A stretch of 64,000 nucleotides of DNA from Stentor coeruleus (Eukaryota; Ciliophora; Heterotrichea; Heterotrichida; Stentoridae), in the NCBI GenBank assembly GCA_001970955.1, contig MPUH01000037.1, positions 79,811 through 143,810 on the forward strand, written 5' to 3'. Within the stretch, counting starts at the first letter, position 1, and the number at the start of each line of letters is the position of its first letter. The position numbers and the translations under genes are program-made. Below, in pieces: positions 12,026 through 21,509 of the stretch. The notes below the pieces were generated by a model that saw nothing but the letters and a program-made list of their open reading frames with translations, had not been told where the DNA came from and made no database searches.

Positions 12026-12637
12026 ATGAGCAATCTGAGTGATTCAATATGTCAAACTTTTGAGGTCAATTCTCTATGCTTCAGAATGATAGACTGCTAC
12101 CTATCAGCAAGAACTTTTCCTGCAAATTTCCAATGCCTAGATCTCAAGGAACTTCTCTACCAAACACTTAGAGAACTTTTTCTTAGTGAGACTGAAACTC
12201 TAGGTTGGCTAATCCTCCTCGACGAAATTGGCTTAAAAATTTGTTCGATTCCCCAAAAGTTAGTTTTAATTTATACAGCTTTAAAGGCAAAAGTTCATCT
12301 AGGAGCTGCGGTGTTCATGGAAATACTAAGATTGGAATCAAAATATCCAACACTAACGAAAGATTTTAAAGCATGGTCAGTTGAAAATATCACTGACGGA
12401 ATAATAACTACGCCAAAACTTGGGAAAAGATATAGAGAACTTAATTTACCTTATACAAGTGACACTATCAACTACAATTTTTATGTTGATTATGTTATTG
12501 GAGTTTCTCCTAAGTACAGCAGCTACATCGTTTTTCAAGACAAAAAAATTAAGAAAAGAATTAAAATTAAATCAACTTGCGTCCATGATGCAAATTTTAT
12601 CGACGAAAGAGAATTTGAAAGAATTGATGGCTGTTAG
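12026..12637 (+). CDS. unrecognised 202-aa family protein, copy C
   Basis: Third family member, 203 aa, no intron, TAG stop. Nearly all blocks of copy B are kept: FQCL-LKELLYQTL, LGWLILL(D)EIGLK, TALKAKVHLGAAV, LGKRYRELNLPY, NYNFYVDYVIGVSP-YSSY and NFIDEREFERIDGC. ATG follows TTATAAT. The three genes lie about 5 kb apart in the same orientation within otherwise empty DNA, with retroelement insertions and a decayed copy between B and C. This suggests a dispersed tandem expansion. No catalytic motif, signal peptide or membrane segment is visible. Function unknown. Confidence 0.8.
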   Translation: MSNLSDSICQTFEVNSLCFRMIDCYLSARTFPANFQCLDLKELLYQTLRELFLSETETLGWLILLDEIGLKICSIPQKLVLIYTALKAKVHLGAAVFMEILRLESKYPTLTKDFKAWSVENITDGIITTPKLGKRYRELNLPYTSDTINYNFYVDYVIGVSPKYSSYIVFQDKKIKKRIKIKSTCVHDANFIDEREFERIDGC

Positions 12638-13927
12638 AATAAGTAAATCCTAAATTATCTCTAACTTTATCTTCTTTATCTAAACTTATACTTTTTTGTT
12701 TAATAATTAGCAGTGTACGGAAGTAAAGTTCAATTTTTATCGGAAAATTATAAGATAAGAATATTGAACGAGCTAAATTAATCAATATTCATCAAAGCAT
12801 TAAAGAGATAATTTCCTTACCCTCATAAGAAATAGTGCATGCCAGCCAATTATTTGAATTAAATGAAAAATGCTCTTGAAAGAAGGCTTCTTAAAATTAT
12901 AGCACTCAAGTTATTGAAGTCGCATTATGACACTTTTTCAAACACCTTGCTCAGCTATTTATAGTAATTTTTGGGCGCATTTATATTGTGTTCAAATATT
13001 ATCATTTCCATACTTTCTGGTTAAATACTAAAAAATTAGATATATAATTGTAAAATAGTTTAAGTAATGGCTTTATGATTATTATAACACTGTAAACATT
13101 TTATTAGAAATTTCTCCGATATATTAAGTATTCAACCAAAAGATATTTCTTACCAAAATACTGTGACTTAGCAAGATATATAAAATTAAATAATCAAAAG
13201 CTTAAACTCTTAATAACTAATATAATTCTACTGTGATTTTTTTTGTAGACAAGATTTTAAGTGGTACTTAAAAAAGTTTGAATTTTTAATTAAAATTTTA
13301 ACTTAAATATTTTCAAGCGGTTTTTTGTGTTTATTTCAGAATGTATGCATCAAAAAATAATTTTTAAGTGGTTTCGAAGTGATTTTGAAGTAAATTTTTT
13401 TTCAAAAAATAATTGCAATAAATTTTCCCGGTTATTTTCATTGGAAAAGTTTTTACTCCACAAGCTTCTTAAGTTGGTATAGAGGTGAAAGTGAATGAAG
13501 AAAAGCTAAAATATATTCTCAAAGCCTTTCAATAAGATTCTAGGCCAAGATTTTTATGATTTTGTCAATCCTGATTTTTTAATCAGATTTTTATTTCTAT
13601 ATTATCACTGCATAGAATAAGCTCTTGATCATAACTAAAACTACAAACTAACATCCGCACAACAAATCAAGCCAAAAATATAAGATGCTTAATTCAATTC
13701 AATAAATTTGTTGATAACCCTATTTCAGGTATATAAAATGATATAAACTATTAAAATTATAATCTTATGTTTCAATAATTTACAGTTCTAATATGCAAAG
13801 CTTTGAGTTCCTAAAAACTGATCAGTTTTTAGAGATTTCAGCAAAGTTTATATTAACCTTCTGTCAGATATGATATAAAAAAATGTTAATAATTTATCAA
13901 AATAATAATTAAGTAAAGAAACTATGT
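12638..13927. other. gene-free region
   Basis: No gene seen. It contains a perfect 22-bp palindrome at 13811-13832 (half-site CTAAAAACTGA), about 100 bp beyond the 3' end of the minus-strand membrane protein gene. Confidence 0.5.
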
Positions 13928-14620
13928 TTAAACATAATTATTATCAATTTCATTACTAGCATTTTCAACAGGTATATCGTGTTCAGGTTCTTTATTTTGG
14001 TTTTTATGATATTCAGTATGCCCATTGGCTCCGTTGCTCCTATTGGCTTTAATATCATAAATAAAATATCCCAATGAGTAGATACTCAAAACTGCATTGA
14101 TGTTAAAAATGATAACCTCAGCTAAAGTCGAAGAATAAGGGACAAATCTAGTCTTTCCAGCTGGATATGAATGAAAACTGCAACTTGAGCTAAATCGATC
14201 GAAAGTATAATCACCTACTATAAGCAAAAATATATTCAAAAGAACAAAAATCACATCTAATATGATGAAAAGGCACAAGTAGCATTTATTTTTATCGTGG
14301 AATAAAGCAGATAANGATTGTGTATTTTAATATTGATTTGCAACAAAAATCACATCTAATATGATGAAAAGGCACAAGTAGCATTTATTTTTATCGTGGA
14401 ATAAAGCAGATAAAATAAAAAATACTGGATATAATAAAGAGCTCAAACCAGCTACAATAAGCCAAACTCTAAGTAATTCTTACGGAATATAATCCCCACA
14501 TTCATCATAAGCAAAACTGGCAATTCCAATTCCAATACACTGAATATAAATTACAGTGATTCCACTTGAGGCCGACAAATATAAGCTTGCTTTAACAATG
14601 AAAAAACTTAAGCTAGGCAT
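13928..14620 (-). CDS. small multi-pass membrane protein (assembly-disrupted)
   Basis: Exons are 14484-14620 and 13928-14468, with a 15-nt intron GTAAGAATTACTTAG at 14469-14483. The second exon contains n at 14315 between 72-bp identical repeats (14243-14314 and 14342-14413). Removing the 99 redundant bases restores one open frame of 192 aa. The protein has about four hydrophobic helices: near residues 5-40, 48-65, 80-100 and 125-150. The loop after helix 3 has GDYTFDRFSSSCSFHSYPAG. The C-terminal tail is polar (Asn/His/Glu-rich), with NIDNN-like acidic residues before the TAA stop. Topology resembles small four-helix tetraspan-type proteins, but no family signature is recognised. Start ATG follows AATATAA, as in many genes here. 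Confidence 0.7.
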
Positions 14621-15657
14621 TTATATTATTAATTAGCATATTTTATTAGTTAGATTATATTTGAAGAAAGCTTGAATGATAAAATTTTCCAAAATGATTA
14701 AAGCCAAATCATTGCTTAAATAAAATTAGACATATATGCAGTATTTAAGATTTATAAAACCTAATTTTTTCATGAATATTCAATATTATAGCCTAATAAA
14801 AATCTAAGTTACTTTACAATTTACTAAATATCTAAATTTATGAACAGAATGAATATTCAAAGTCAAACAGTTTATTTAAGATATGCCAATTCCAGAACTC
14901 CTTGTATATTTTTATGCAATATATAACTCCACCCTTAAAAGGATATAATAAAACTAGAGTAATAAGCCGGCACCTATAATTTTATATCATTATTAAAACT
15001 ATCAACTATATACCAAAACCACAAAACCTAAAACAAAAATCACAAAATCTAAATGCCAAAAATCACAAAATATTATAATCCCCTAAAAATCATCTACAAA
15101 CTATCCCAAACAACCCAAAAAAATACACATCAATTCACTCCTCATCCTTTCACAACCCCCCTCCCACAAAAATCCTCATAATTCTTCATCTATTATCCAC
15201 ATAAAAAATCCCAAACTCACACAAAACCTCCAACTTATCCTATATCTCAACAAAATTTAATTCTCATTTTTTACAATATAGCTTTTGCAAACATAATATA
15301 TCTTAAAATTAAAAAAAAGACACTATATCCTTAACTAAAAAAATATAACGTCCAAAAAAGTTACTTTTTCTCTTTGAAAAAATGATTTTATCATTCATCA
15401 TGAAAATAGAAAAAACTTATAAGCGTCAAAAGAAGTTAATAATAATAAACAATGATATAAGTTAAACAACAACACAAACAAAAAAAGACTACCAAGAAAA
15501 AAACAAAGCAAAAAATATATAAAAAAAAACAGTTTGAAGAATCCTTATTATATCTGTCCCAAACACAATACAACATAAAAAAAAATCCTTAAGTATTTTC
15601 TTATATCGTTCACTCTAATCTTTCCAAATTAACATGTCGCTTTCTAAGCCCATATAA
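14621..15657. other. intergenic; C-rich, G-poor 5' flank of BEACH gene
   Basis: No gene. From about 15000 the plus strand is strikingly rich in A and C and nearly free of G, the same skew seen before other plus-strand genes here. TATAA abuts the ATG at 15658. Confidence 0.6.
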
Positions 15658-18309
15658 ATGCATTCCCTAGGGAAAAAGAAAAAGAGATTTTCTCTTTTGT
15701 TTTTAGAAGACGGAGAAATCTACACAAGAGACAGTTTGGGTTTTAGACATCATCAAGACTCTTACCCAGAAAAAAGGCAAGAAAAAGGTCGTATCCACAT
15801 TTGTTCAAGGTCGATAATATTTGAACCTGCCGATGCTGAGACCCCATTAGTAAGATACGCTTATAGAGATATGGTCCGAATCCCAGATGAGATTATCATA
15901 AGTAAAACAATATATTCATACACTGATAACAATACCCGACTGTCTTTTTCAACCAATAAAGTAATTGAATTACCTGATACAAGAAATCCATCACCATATA
16001 AGCCAATTCAATACAGATCTCCTCAAATAGTGTATTTTGATTTCTCATATGACTCAATTTCTCAAATAACAGCAATAGTCAGAGACTTTTATGAAAAAAA
16101 CTCAGGTCATTATGCAGGTTTTGACTTAGATTCTATCGCAGCAGCTACATCTCGAGAACGTGAAGAAGCTTTAAAATTCGACACAAGCCGTATAGAAAGT
16201 ATTATTGAGAAATCTATATTACAAAATATTGAAGCTCAAAGAATCCATCCTTTTATGCAACTTAAAGGGATAGTTTACATGACTGATATAAGAATGTATT
16301 TTCAACCTTGCTATCAAGTATCAGCACATCCAGTGAAATCAGTGAAATATTCAGAAATAACCAAACTTTATATGCGTAGATGGAGATTAAGAAACCTTGG
16401 CTTAGAAGTGTTTACAACAGGAAACAAATCAATTTTCTTAGCTTTTAATAATGAAGAAGAGCGAAATAAGGTTTATGATAAGTTAAAAGCTTTAGTCAGC
16501 TCTTCTGATTGTGAGACTGAAAGTTCAGTTGAAAACATGATGCTTAAGTGGCAACTTAGACAAATAAGTAATTTTGATTATTTGTTATATTTGAACTCAG
16601 CTGCTTATAGAACATTTTCTGATTTTACTCAATACCCTATATTCCCTTGGATACTTTCTAGTTATGATACCCCAACTTTAGATTTAAATAACCCTGAGAC
16701 TTTTAGAGATTTATCAAAACCTATAGGCGCTTTGAATCCAAGTCGTCTTAGTACTTTTTGGAAAAGATATAATGATATGCCAGAACCCAAGTTTTTATAT
16801 GGAACACATTATTCAACACCAGGATATGTTATAGGTTTTCTCTTTAGAAAATTCCCTTTAGCTATGTTAAGATTACATGTAAAATATATTTAGAGTGGGA
16901 AATTTGATGCTCCAGACCGATTGTTTAATGAAATTGCTCAGGATTGGCGTTGTGTTATAGAAAACCCTGCTGATGTTAAAGAACTTATCCCTGAATTCTA
17001 TGGCAACGACCCATCTTTTTTACAAAATGAACTGAACTTGGACCTTGGCGTTAAAATGAATGGAGAAAAAGTTTGGGATATAAAACTTCCTCCATGGGCT
17101 ACTGATGCTAGGGATTTTCTTAGTAAAATGCGAGAAGCACTTGAAAGCTCTTATGTTAGCGAGAATTTACATAATTGGATTGACCTTATTTTCGGATATA
17201 AACAACGTGGGGAACATGCAGCTCAAAGCGATAATTGTAATTTATAAATAGTGTTTCATCCTTTAACTTATGAAGGCTCAGTTGATCTTGATAGTGTAAA
17301 TGATCCACTTCAACGTCGGGCAATGGAGTTACAGATAAATGAATTCGGGCAAACTCCTAAACAGCTTTTTAAAATCCCTCATCCTCCAAGAAGTGTTCAA
17401 CAAGAGCCACAAATCAAACGTCAAGATTCAAAATCGACGAATTTATGGAAAATCGAAGCTGTTGCAAGGAAAAAAACAGAACAAGCTATAGAAGTTTCTT
17501 TACATAAAAAACGTATAAGTTCAATCAATATTTTAAATGACAGGATTTTAACTACAGGACATGATGGTTGTGTTAAAGTTGTTACATTAGATAAGCTTCA
17601 AAAACGTAGTTTTACTGTATGCACATTGCCAATATCAAGTAGTTGTGTGATGAATGAAAAAAGCATCGCTGCTGGGTGTTATGATAATAAACTTTATATT
17701 TTCAATATTGGAAATGGAAGAGTTAGTCAGACTATAAATGCTCATGATGATGCGATATCAGCTGTTGAATATATTGATGAATTATCAGCTATAGCAAGTG
17801 TATCTTGGGATGCTCAATTAAAAATATGGGATGTTAGAGATAAACATACTCTTGTACATTCTTTTGAAGATCATGAAGGGCAAATATTATGTATGAGTAA
17901 AAATGGATATGTTGTTAGCACTTGTGATAAGGAAGGAAAAGTTGTTTTAAGAGATTTGAGAGAAGGGATTATTTCTAGGTTTGATGTTGGAAGTAGAATT
18001 GATTGTGTAGGTCAAAGTAAACATTCGAATCATATAATTATAGGCCAAAAAAGCCTTATGGGGTTATATGAAACTTCAGGAGCTTTGGTCACACAACTTG
18101 TTGTTGCAGGAGTTAATTGTTTTGTCAGTGATGGGGTATTTGTGCTTAATGGACAAGAAGATGGGCAGTTAGAAATGTGGGAGTTTATGAAAGGAGAAAA
18201 TTTCCATCGATGGGAAAATATAAAAGGTGTTACTACGGTACAGGCTGATGAAAACTCTGGGGCTTTTTATGCAGGAACTAAAGATGGGACACTCTTTTTA
18301 ATACCTTAG
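15658..18309 (+). CDS. FAN/NSMAF-type BEACH-WD40 protein
   Basis: Exons 15658-16878, 16894-17236 and 17252-18309 encode 873 aa. Both introns are 15 nt (GTAAAATATATTTAG and GTAATTTATAAATAG). Removing them joins LRLH to [15 protein letters not shown] and SDN to [14 protein letters not shown], both core BEACH segments, which proves the splicing. Order: N-terminal GRAM/PH-like region ([12 protein letters not shown] near residue 12; second PH-like part about 180-280), BEACH about 295-585 ([25 protein letters not shown]), WD40 repeats about 610-873. Human FAN has the same order and about 917 aa. FAN couples TNF receptor to neutral sphingomyelinase. In a ciliate a role in membrane traffic or lysosome-related compartments is more likely, but that is inference. 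A plus-strand WD40 gene follows 46 bp downstream. Confidence 0.92.
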
Positions 18310-18355
18310 CTTTAAAGATAAATATCATTTGGTATATATATTATTATAAGATAAA

Positions 18356-20632
18356 ATGACTGAAAACTCACGTCGATACCAATTATCACATAATTTGATA
18401 TTGGTGATTTCTGAGTTTTGTGGAAGAAAAACTGTGTTTGAACTTGTTATGACAAGTAAAAAAACCTATGAAAAGTATTGGGAATATTTGTCTGCGAATA
18501 TTACTAAATCAGAGATAAACTTGAGAATTTTACAGGATCCATATAAAGATTTGGAAAATTTTTCATATGAAAAGCTAATGAATATAGTCAAAGCGACAAA
18601 ACAACATTTGGTTTTATGGAAAATAGCAAGTGCTAGTATGTCTTTGTTAGTAAAAAACTCATATAATTTTTATTGTGAAGATTTATCATATGTGATTATA
18701 CCATATTGTAATTTGGCATCTGGGATTTTTCAATATACTAATTTTTCTTTTAGTGTTATGATTGGGGTGAACTTTACTAGAGCTTATATAAACTCCTGCA
18801 ATTTCAATTCAGCTTATATGGAAAAAGCTGAAATCGGTAGTAAAATTGTTACGGGGCATTTACAGACTATAACAGCACTTGCTGTATCTAATGATGAGAA
18901 AACTGTAGTATCATCTGGATATGATAAAATCATTAAACTTTGGGATGTGCCGAGTTTTAGATTGAAAAGTAATATTAAAAGTGGACATACTTCAGCTATT
19001 ACAGGCTTATGGCTTTCTGCTGATAATACATTTTTAATATCTTGTGCTGAACAGATAAAATTATGGGATCTTAAAGAAGGAACTTGGAAAGCATTACCAG
19101 GTCATACGAAAAATGTTACAGGTGTTAGTATGGCTTTAGGTAACAGTTTATTTGTATCAAGTAGTAATGATGAAACATTTAAAGTATGGAAAACTGAAAA
19201 TTTCAAATGTAAAACTGTTGTTAATACAAAATCCCCAGTATTATGTTTGATGATGAATGAAAATGGTAAATTAATCGTGACAGGGTGTAAGAATGGAGAA
19301 GTAGCTTTATGGAATCTTAAAGGAATTGCTATAGCTTCGAATCAAATCCTTAATATTCCTGTGAGAAGTGTTTTTATTAATAAAAAATTTATAGTGTCAG
19401 GAAGTGATAATGGAAAGGTTATATTGAGAGACGAGATGAATAAAATTATAAGAGAGTATATTGGACATTCAGATGCTATAACTTGTGTGAAGATATATTC
19501 AGGATTCATTTTTTCTTCTGGAACAGAAAGTGATTGTACTATAAGAAAATGGGACCTGAATTCAAATGCATGTTTAGATATTATAATAGGTCATACTCAA
19601 GGAATACATTCCTTAGTCCTCGCTCAAAACAAAGTTATAACAGCAGGTTCTGACAAAACAATAAGAATAAATTCTCATCTTTCTAAAGAAGCTCCTGCTG
19701 ACTGGGTTGAATGTATTCACATAGCAGAATCAGGTTTCCAAGTTCTTGCAGGATACAAACAAGGAACAGTAAGACTTTGGCAAAGTGGCATAATTATTGA
19801 AGAAACAAACTTAAATAGTAGAGTTATGAGTGTTAGTAGCTACAAAGAAAATAGAGCAGCTGGATGCTGGAATATGAATATTTATATCTGGGGAGAGACA
19901 AAAGTTACATTAACAGGTCATACAGATGGAGTAATTTCTTTACAATTTCTTGATAATTTCTTGTTTTCAGGGGCTAGTGATGGGACAATAAAAGTATGGT
20001 TATGGAATGAATCATTATGTTTGAATTCTTTACCAGCATATAATGGATATGTTCATAGAGTTGTCGCAAATAATTATTTCGCTATTGGGACAAGTGGTTG
20101 CTCTTTAACAAAAATAACTGTTTGGAACCTTGCTGATGAAACTTCATTTAACTTTTTTATTCAAAGAGGTCGTGTAAAAGCTCTTGCGTTAAATGATTTA
20201 TATTTTGCTACAGGGGGTTCTGATACCCCAGTAATTGAACTTTGGTATTTCTCAGGACTTATGCGTTCTAAGCTTAGTGGCCATACAAAAGCGATAACTG
20301 ATATTGTGTTTTACCTTTCAAAACTTATAAGCTCAAGTGAAGATAAAAGCATTATTATTTGGGATTGGGAAAATTCAGTTATATTAGAAAAAGTTTCAGG
20401 CTGTATAGCAAGTAAAATATGGGTAATTGATCAGACAATGACTTTTTGTGAGAACAAAGGCAATTCATTACAGTTTTATACAGCTATATTAGATACTGAT
20501 GCTTTAAAAACTAAAATGGTTTGGAGAACTTTAGATATGCTTGAATGTAAAAACTCAACTTTTAAGTGTGTAAAAGGCTGGACAAGAGAAGAAGAAGAGG
20601 AATTAGAAAATTATAGTGAGTATATAAGATAA
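18356..20632 (+). CDS. WD40-repeat protein with F-box-like N-terminus
   Basis: Single exon of 758 aa. Residues about 8-45 (LSHNLILVISEFCGRKTVFELVMTSK...) look like a degenerate F-box. A short segment at about 135-158 (NFTRAYINSCNFNSAYM) has the N-F/N-C rhythm of one or two pentapeptide-type repeats. From about 165 to 715 there are 12-14 WD40 units, for example SGYDKIIKLWDV and GHTDGVISLQFL...SDGTIKVW, enough for two propellers. An acidic C-terminal tail (EEEEELENYSEY) follows. If the F-box is real, it would recruit substrates to an SCF ubiquitin ligase. Otherwise it is a scaffold. Only 46 bp separate it from the upstream BEACH gene in the same direction. Confidence 0.85.
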   Translation: MTENSRRYQLSHNLILVISEFCGRKTVFELVMTSKKTYEKYWEYLSANITKSEINLRILQDPYKDLENFSYEKLMNIVKATKQHLVLWKIASASMSLLVKNSYNFYCEDLSYVIIPYCNLASGIFQYTNFSFSVMIGVNFTRAYINSCNFNSAYMEKAEIGSKIVTGHLQTITALAVSNDEKTVVSSGYDKIIKLWDVPSFRLKSNIKSGHTSAITGLWLSADNTFLISCAEQIKLWDLKEGTWKALPGHTKNVTGVSMALGNSLFVSSSNDETFKVWKTENFKCKTVVNTKSPVLCLMMNENGKLIVTGCKNGEVALWNLKGIAIASNQILNIPVRSVFINKKFIVSGSDNGKVILRDEMNKIIREYIGHSDAITCVKIYSGFIFSSGTESDCTIRKWDLNSNACLDIIIGHTQGIHSLVLAQNKVITAGSDKTIRINSHLSKEAPADWVECIHIAESGFQVLAGYKQGTVRLWQSGIIIEETNLNSRVMSVSSYKENRAAGCWNMNIYIWGETKVTLTGHTDGVISLQFLDNFLFSGASDGTIKVWLWNESLCLNSLPAYNGYVHRVVANNYFAIGTSGCSLTKITVWNLADETSFNFFIQRGRVKALALNDLYFATGGSDTPVIELWYFSGLMRSKLSGHTKAITDIVFYLSKLISSSEDKSIIIWDWENSVILEKVSGCIASKIWVIDQTMTFCENKGNSLQFYTAILDTDALKTKMVWRTLDMLECKNSTFKCVKGWTREEEEELENYSEYIR

Positions 20633-20733
20633 TTAATCTTTTTTTTTAAAGATTTTGATGATGACTTTATTATATTTTATTAAGCATATGATATTAAATT
20701 ATCTAATATATTCTAAATCACTTAGCATTCCAT

Positions 20734-21075
20734 TTAGTTAGAAGACTTCAGCAATGTTTCTTTAGCAGCAATAAGTTTGCACTGAAGATATAAAGAACCT
20801 CCATTTGCAGGGTCATTCATTTTAAAAAGCTTATCGAATTGTCTATTTACTTCTTCAGGGGTTCCTTTTGTCACTCCAAGAATTAATTTGGCTTCTTGCG
20901 AAGTCATTTTTTTTGGTGCAACGGGCTTGACGAATTCTTGAAAATCTCTCATTGGATTGTGTCCCGCTTCTATTTAGAGATTACGTTGTAATGTCTTATT
21001 GATTGCCGCGAGTAAAGTTTTGATAGCTGAAGGTCCATACATAGTTATCAAAGCCCTGATTAAAGGTCCCAACAT
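20734..21075 (-). CDS. PAM16: mitochondrial import motor subunit Pam16/Tim16
   Basis: Exons 20985-21075 and 20734-20969, 108 aa, with the 15-nt intron GTAATCTCTAAATAG at 20970-20984. Splicing gives KTLQQAGHNP joined to MRDFQEF. The hydrophobic N-terminus (LIRALITMYGPSAIKTLLAAI) is the membrane-anchoring part. The C-terminal J-like domain has MTSQEAKLILGV, FDKLFKMND and GGSLYLQCK(L)IAAKE, which match the Tim16/MAGMAS consensus. As in the family, the HPD of true J proteins is missing. Pam16 pairs with Pam14/18 at the TIM23 channel and restrains Hsp70 stimulation in the matrix. Length is normal for the family. Its 3' end converges on the WD40 gene with a ~100 bp gap. Confidence 0.92.
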
Positions 21076-21509
21076 TTATATTATTATTTTTAGAATATTT
21101 AAGCTGATTTTATCTATTCTATAGTTTATAATATTATTTGTTTATACTGAAAATAATTTAATTTAAAAGTTTGCTTGAAAAAACTCCTACCATAGCAATT
21201 ATCATTATTATAAAAATCTTATAGAAAGTTTAGAGATAGGAGACAGCTGTCAAGAAACTAAATATCCAAATGTTTTCTTCAGATATATGAGGAATTACTA
21301 GAGTTAATAGACTAAATAAATCTCAGAATTATAATGGGAAATAATATAACAGGAGATGAAAGCAAAGTTAAAAAAATTTTTTTGCAGATAAAATAATAAA
21401 TTCCTTACCAAAACTAAATCTCTTAAACAACGTATTAAATATATCTAATATCATCAAAATTCCCAAAAAAGTCTAAAAAAAAAACAGCTTGAATACATAA
21501 TTAATACTA
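21076..21509. other. intergenic between Pam16 and CFAP221
   Basis: Serves as Pam16 promoter side and CFAP221 3' side. AT-rich. The plus strand is C-rich near 21400-21500, as expected after a minus-strand gene. No other element seen. Confidence 0.5.

Noticed and set aside
12420-12653. 77-codon plus-strand frame overlapping 202-aa copy C
   Set aside because: It lies wholly within the conserved paralogue reading frame, and the same alternative frame is not preserved in copies A and B.
14243-14413. Direct repeats around n as genuine tandem duplications
   Set aside because: All five n positions show the same pattern, which fits unmerged contig ends, and collapsing the copies restores reading frames.
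16879-17251. Stop codons inside the BEACH gene as evidence for a variant genetic code or pseudogene
   Set aside because: Both breaks are 15-nt introns. Removing them restores exact BEACH motifs, and all three standard stops end other genes here.
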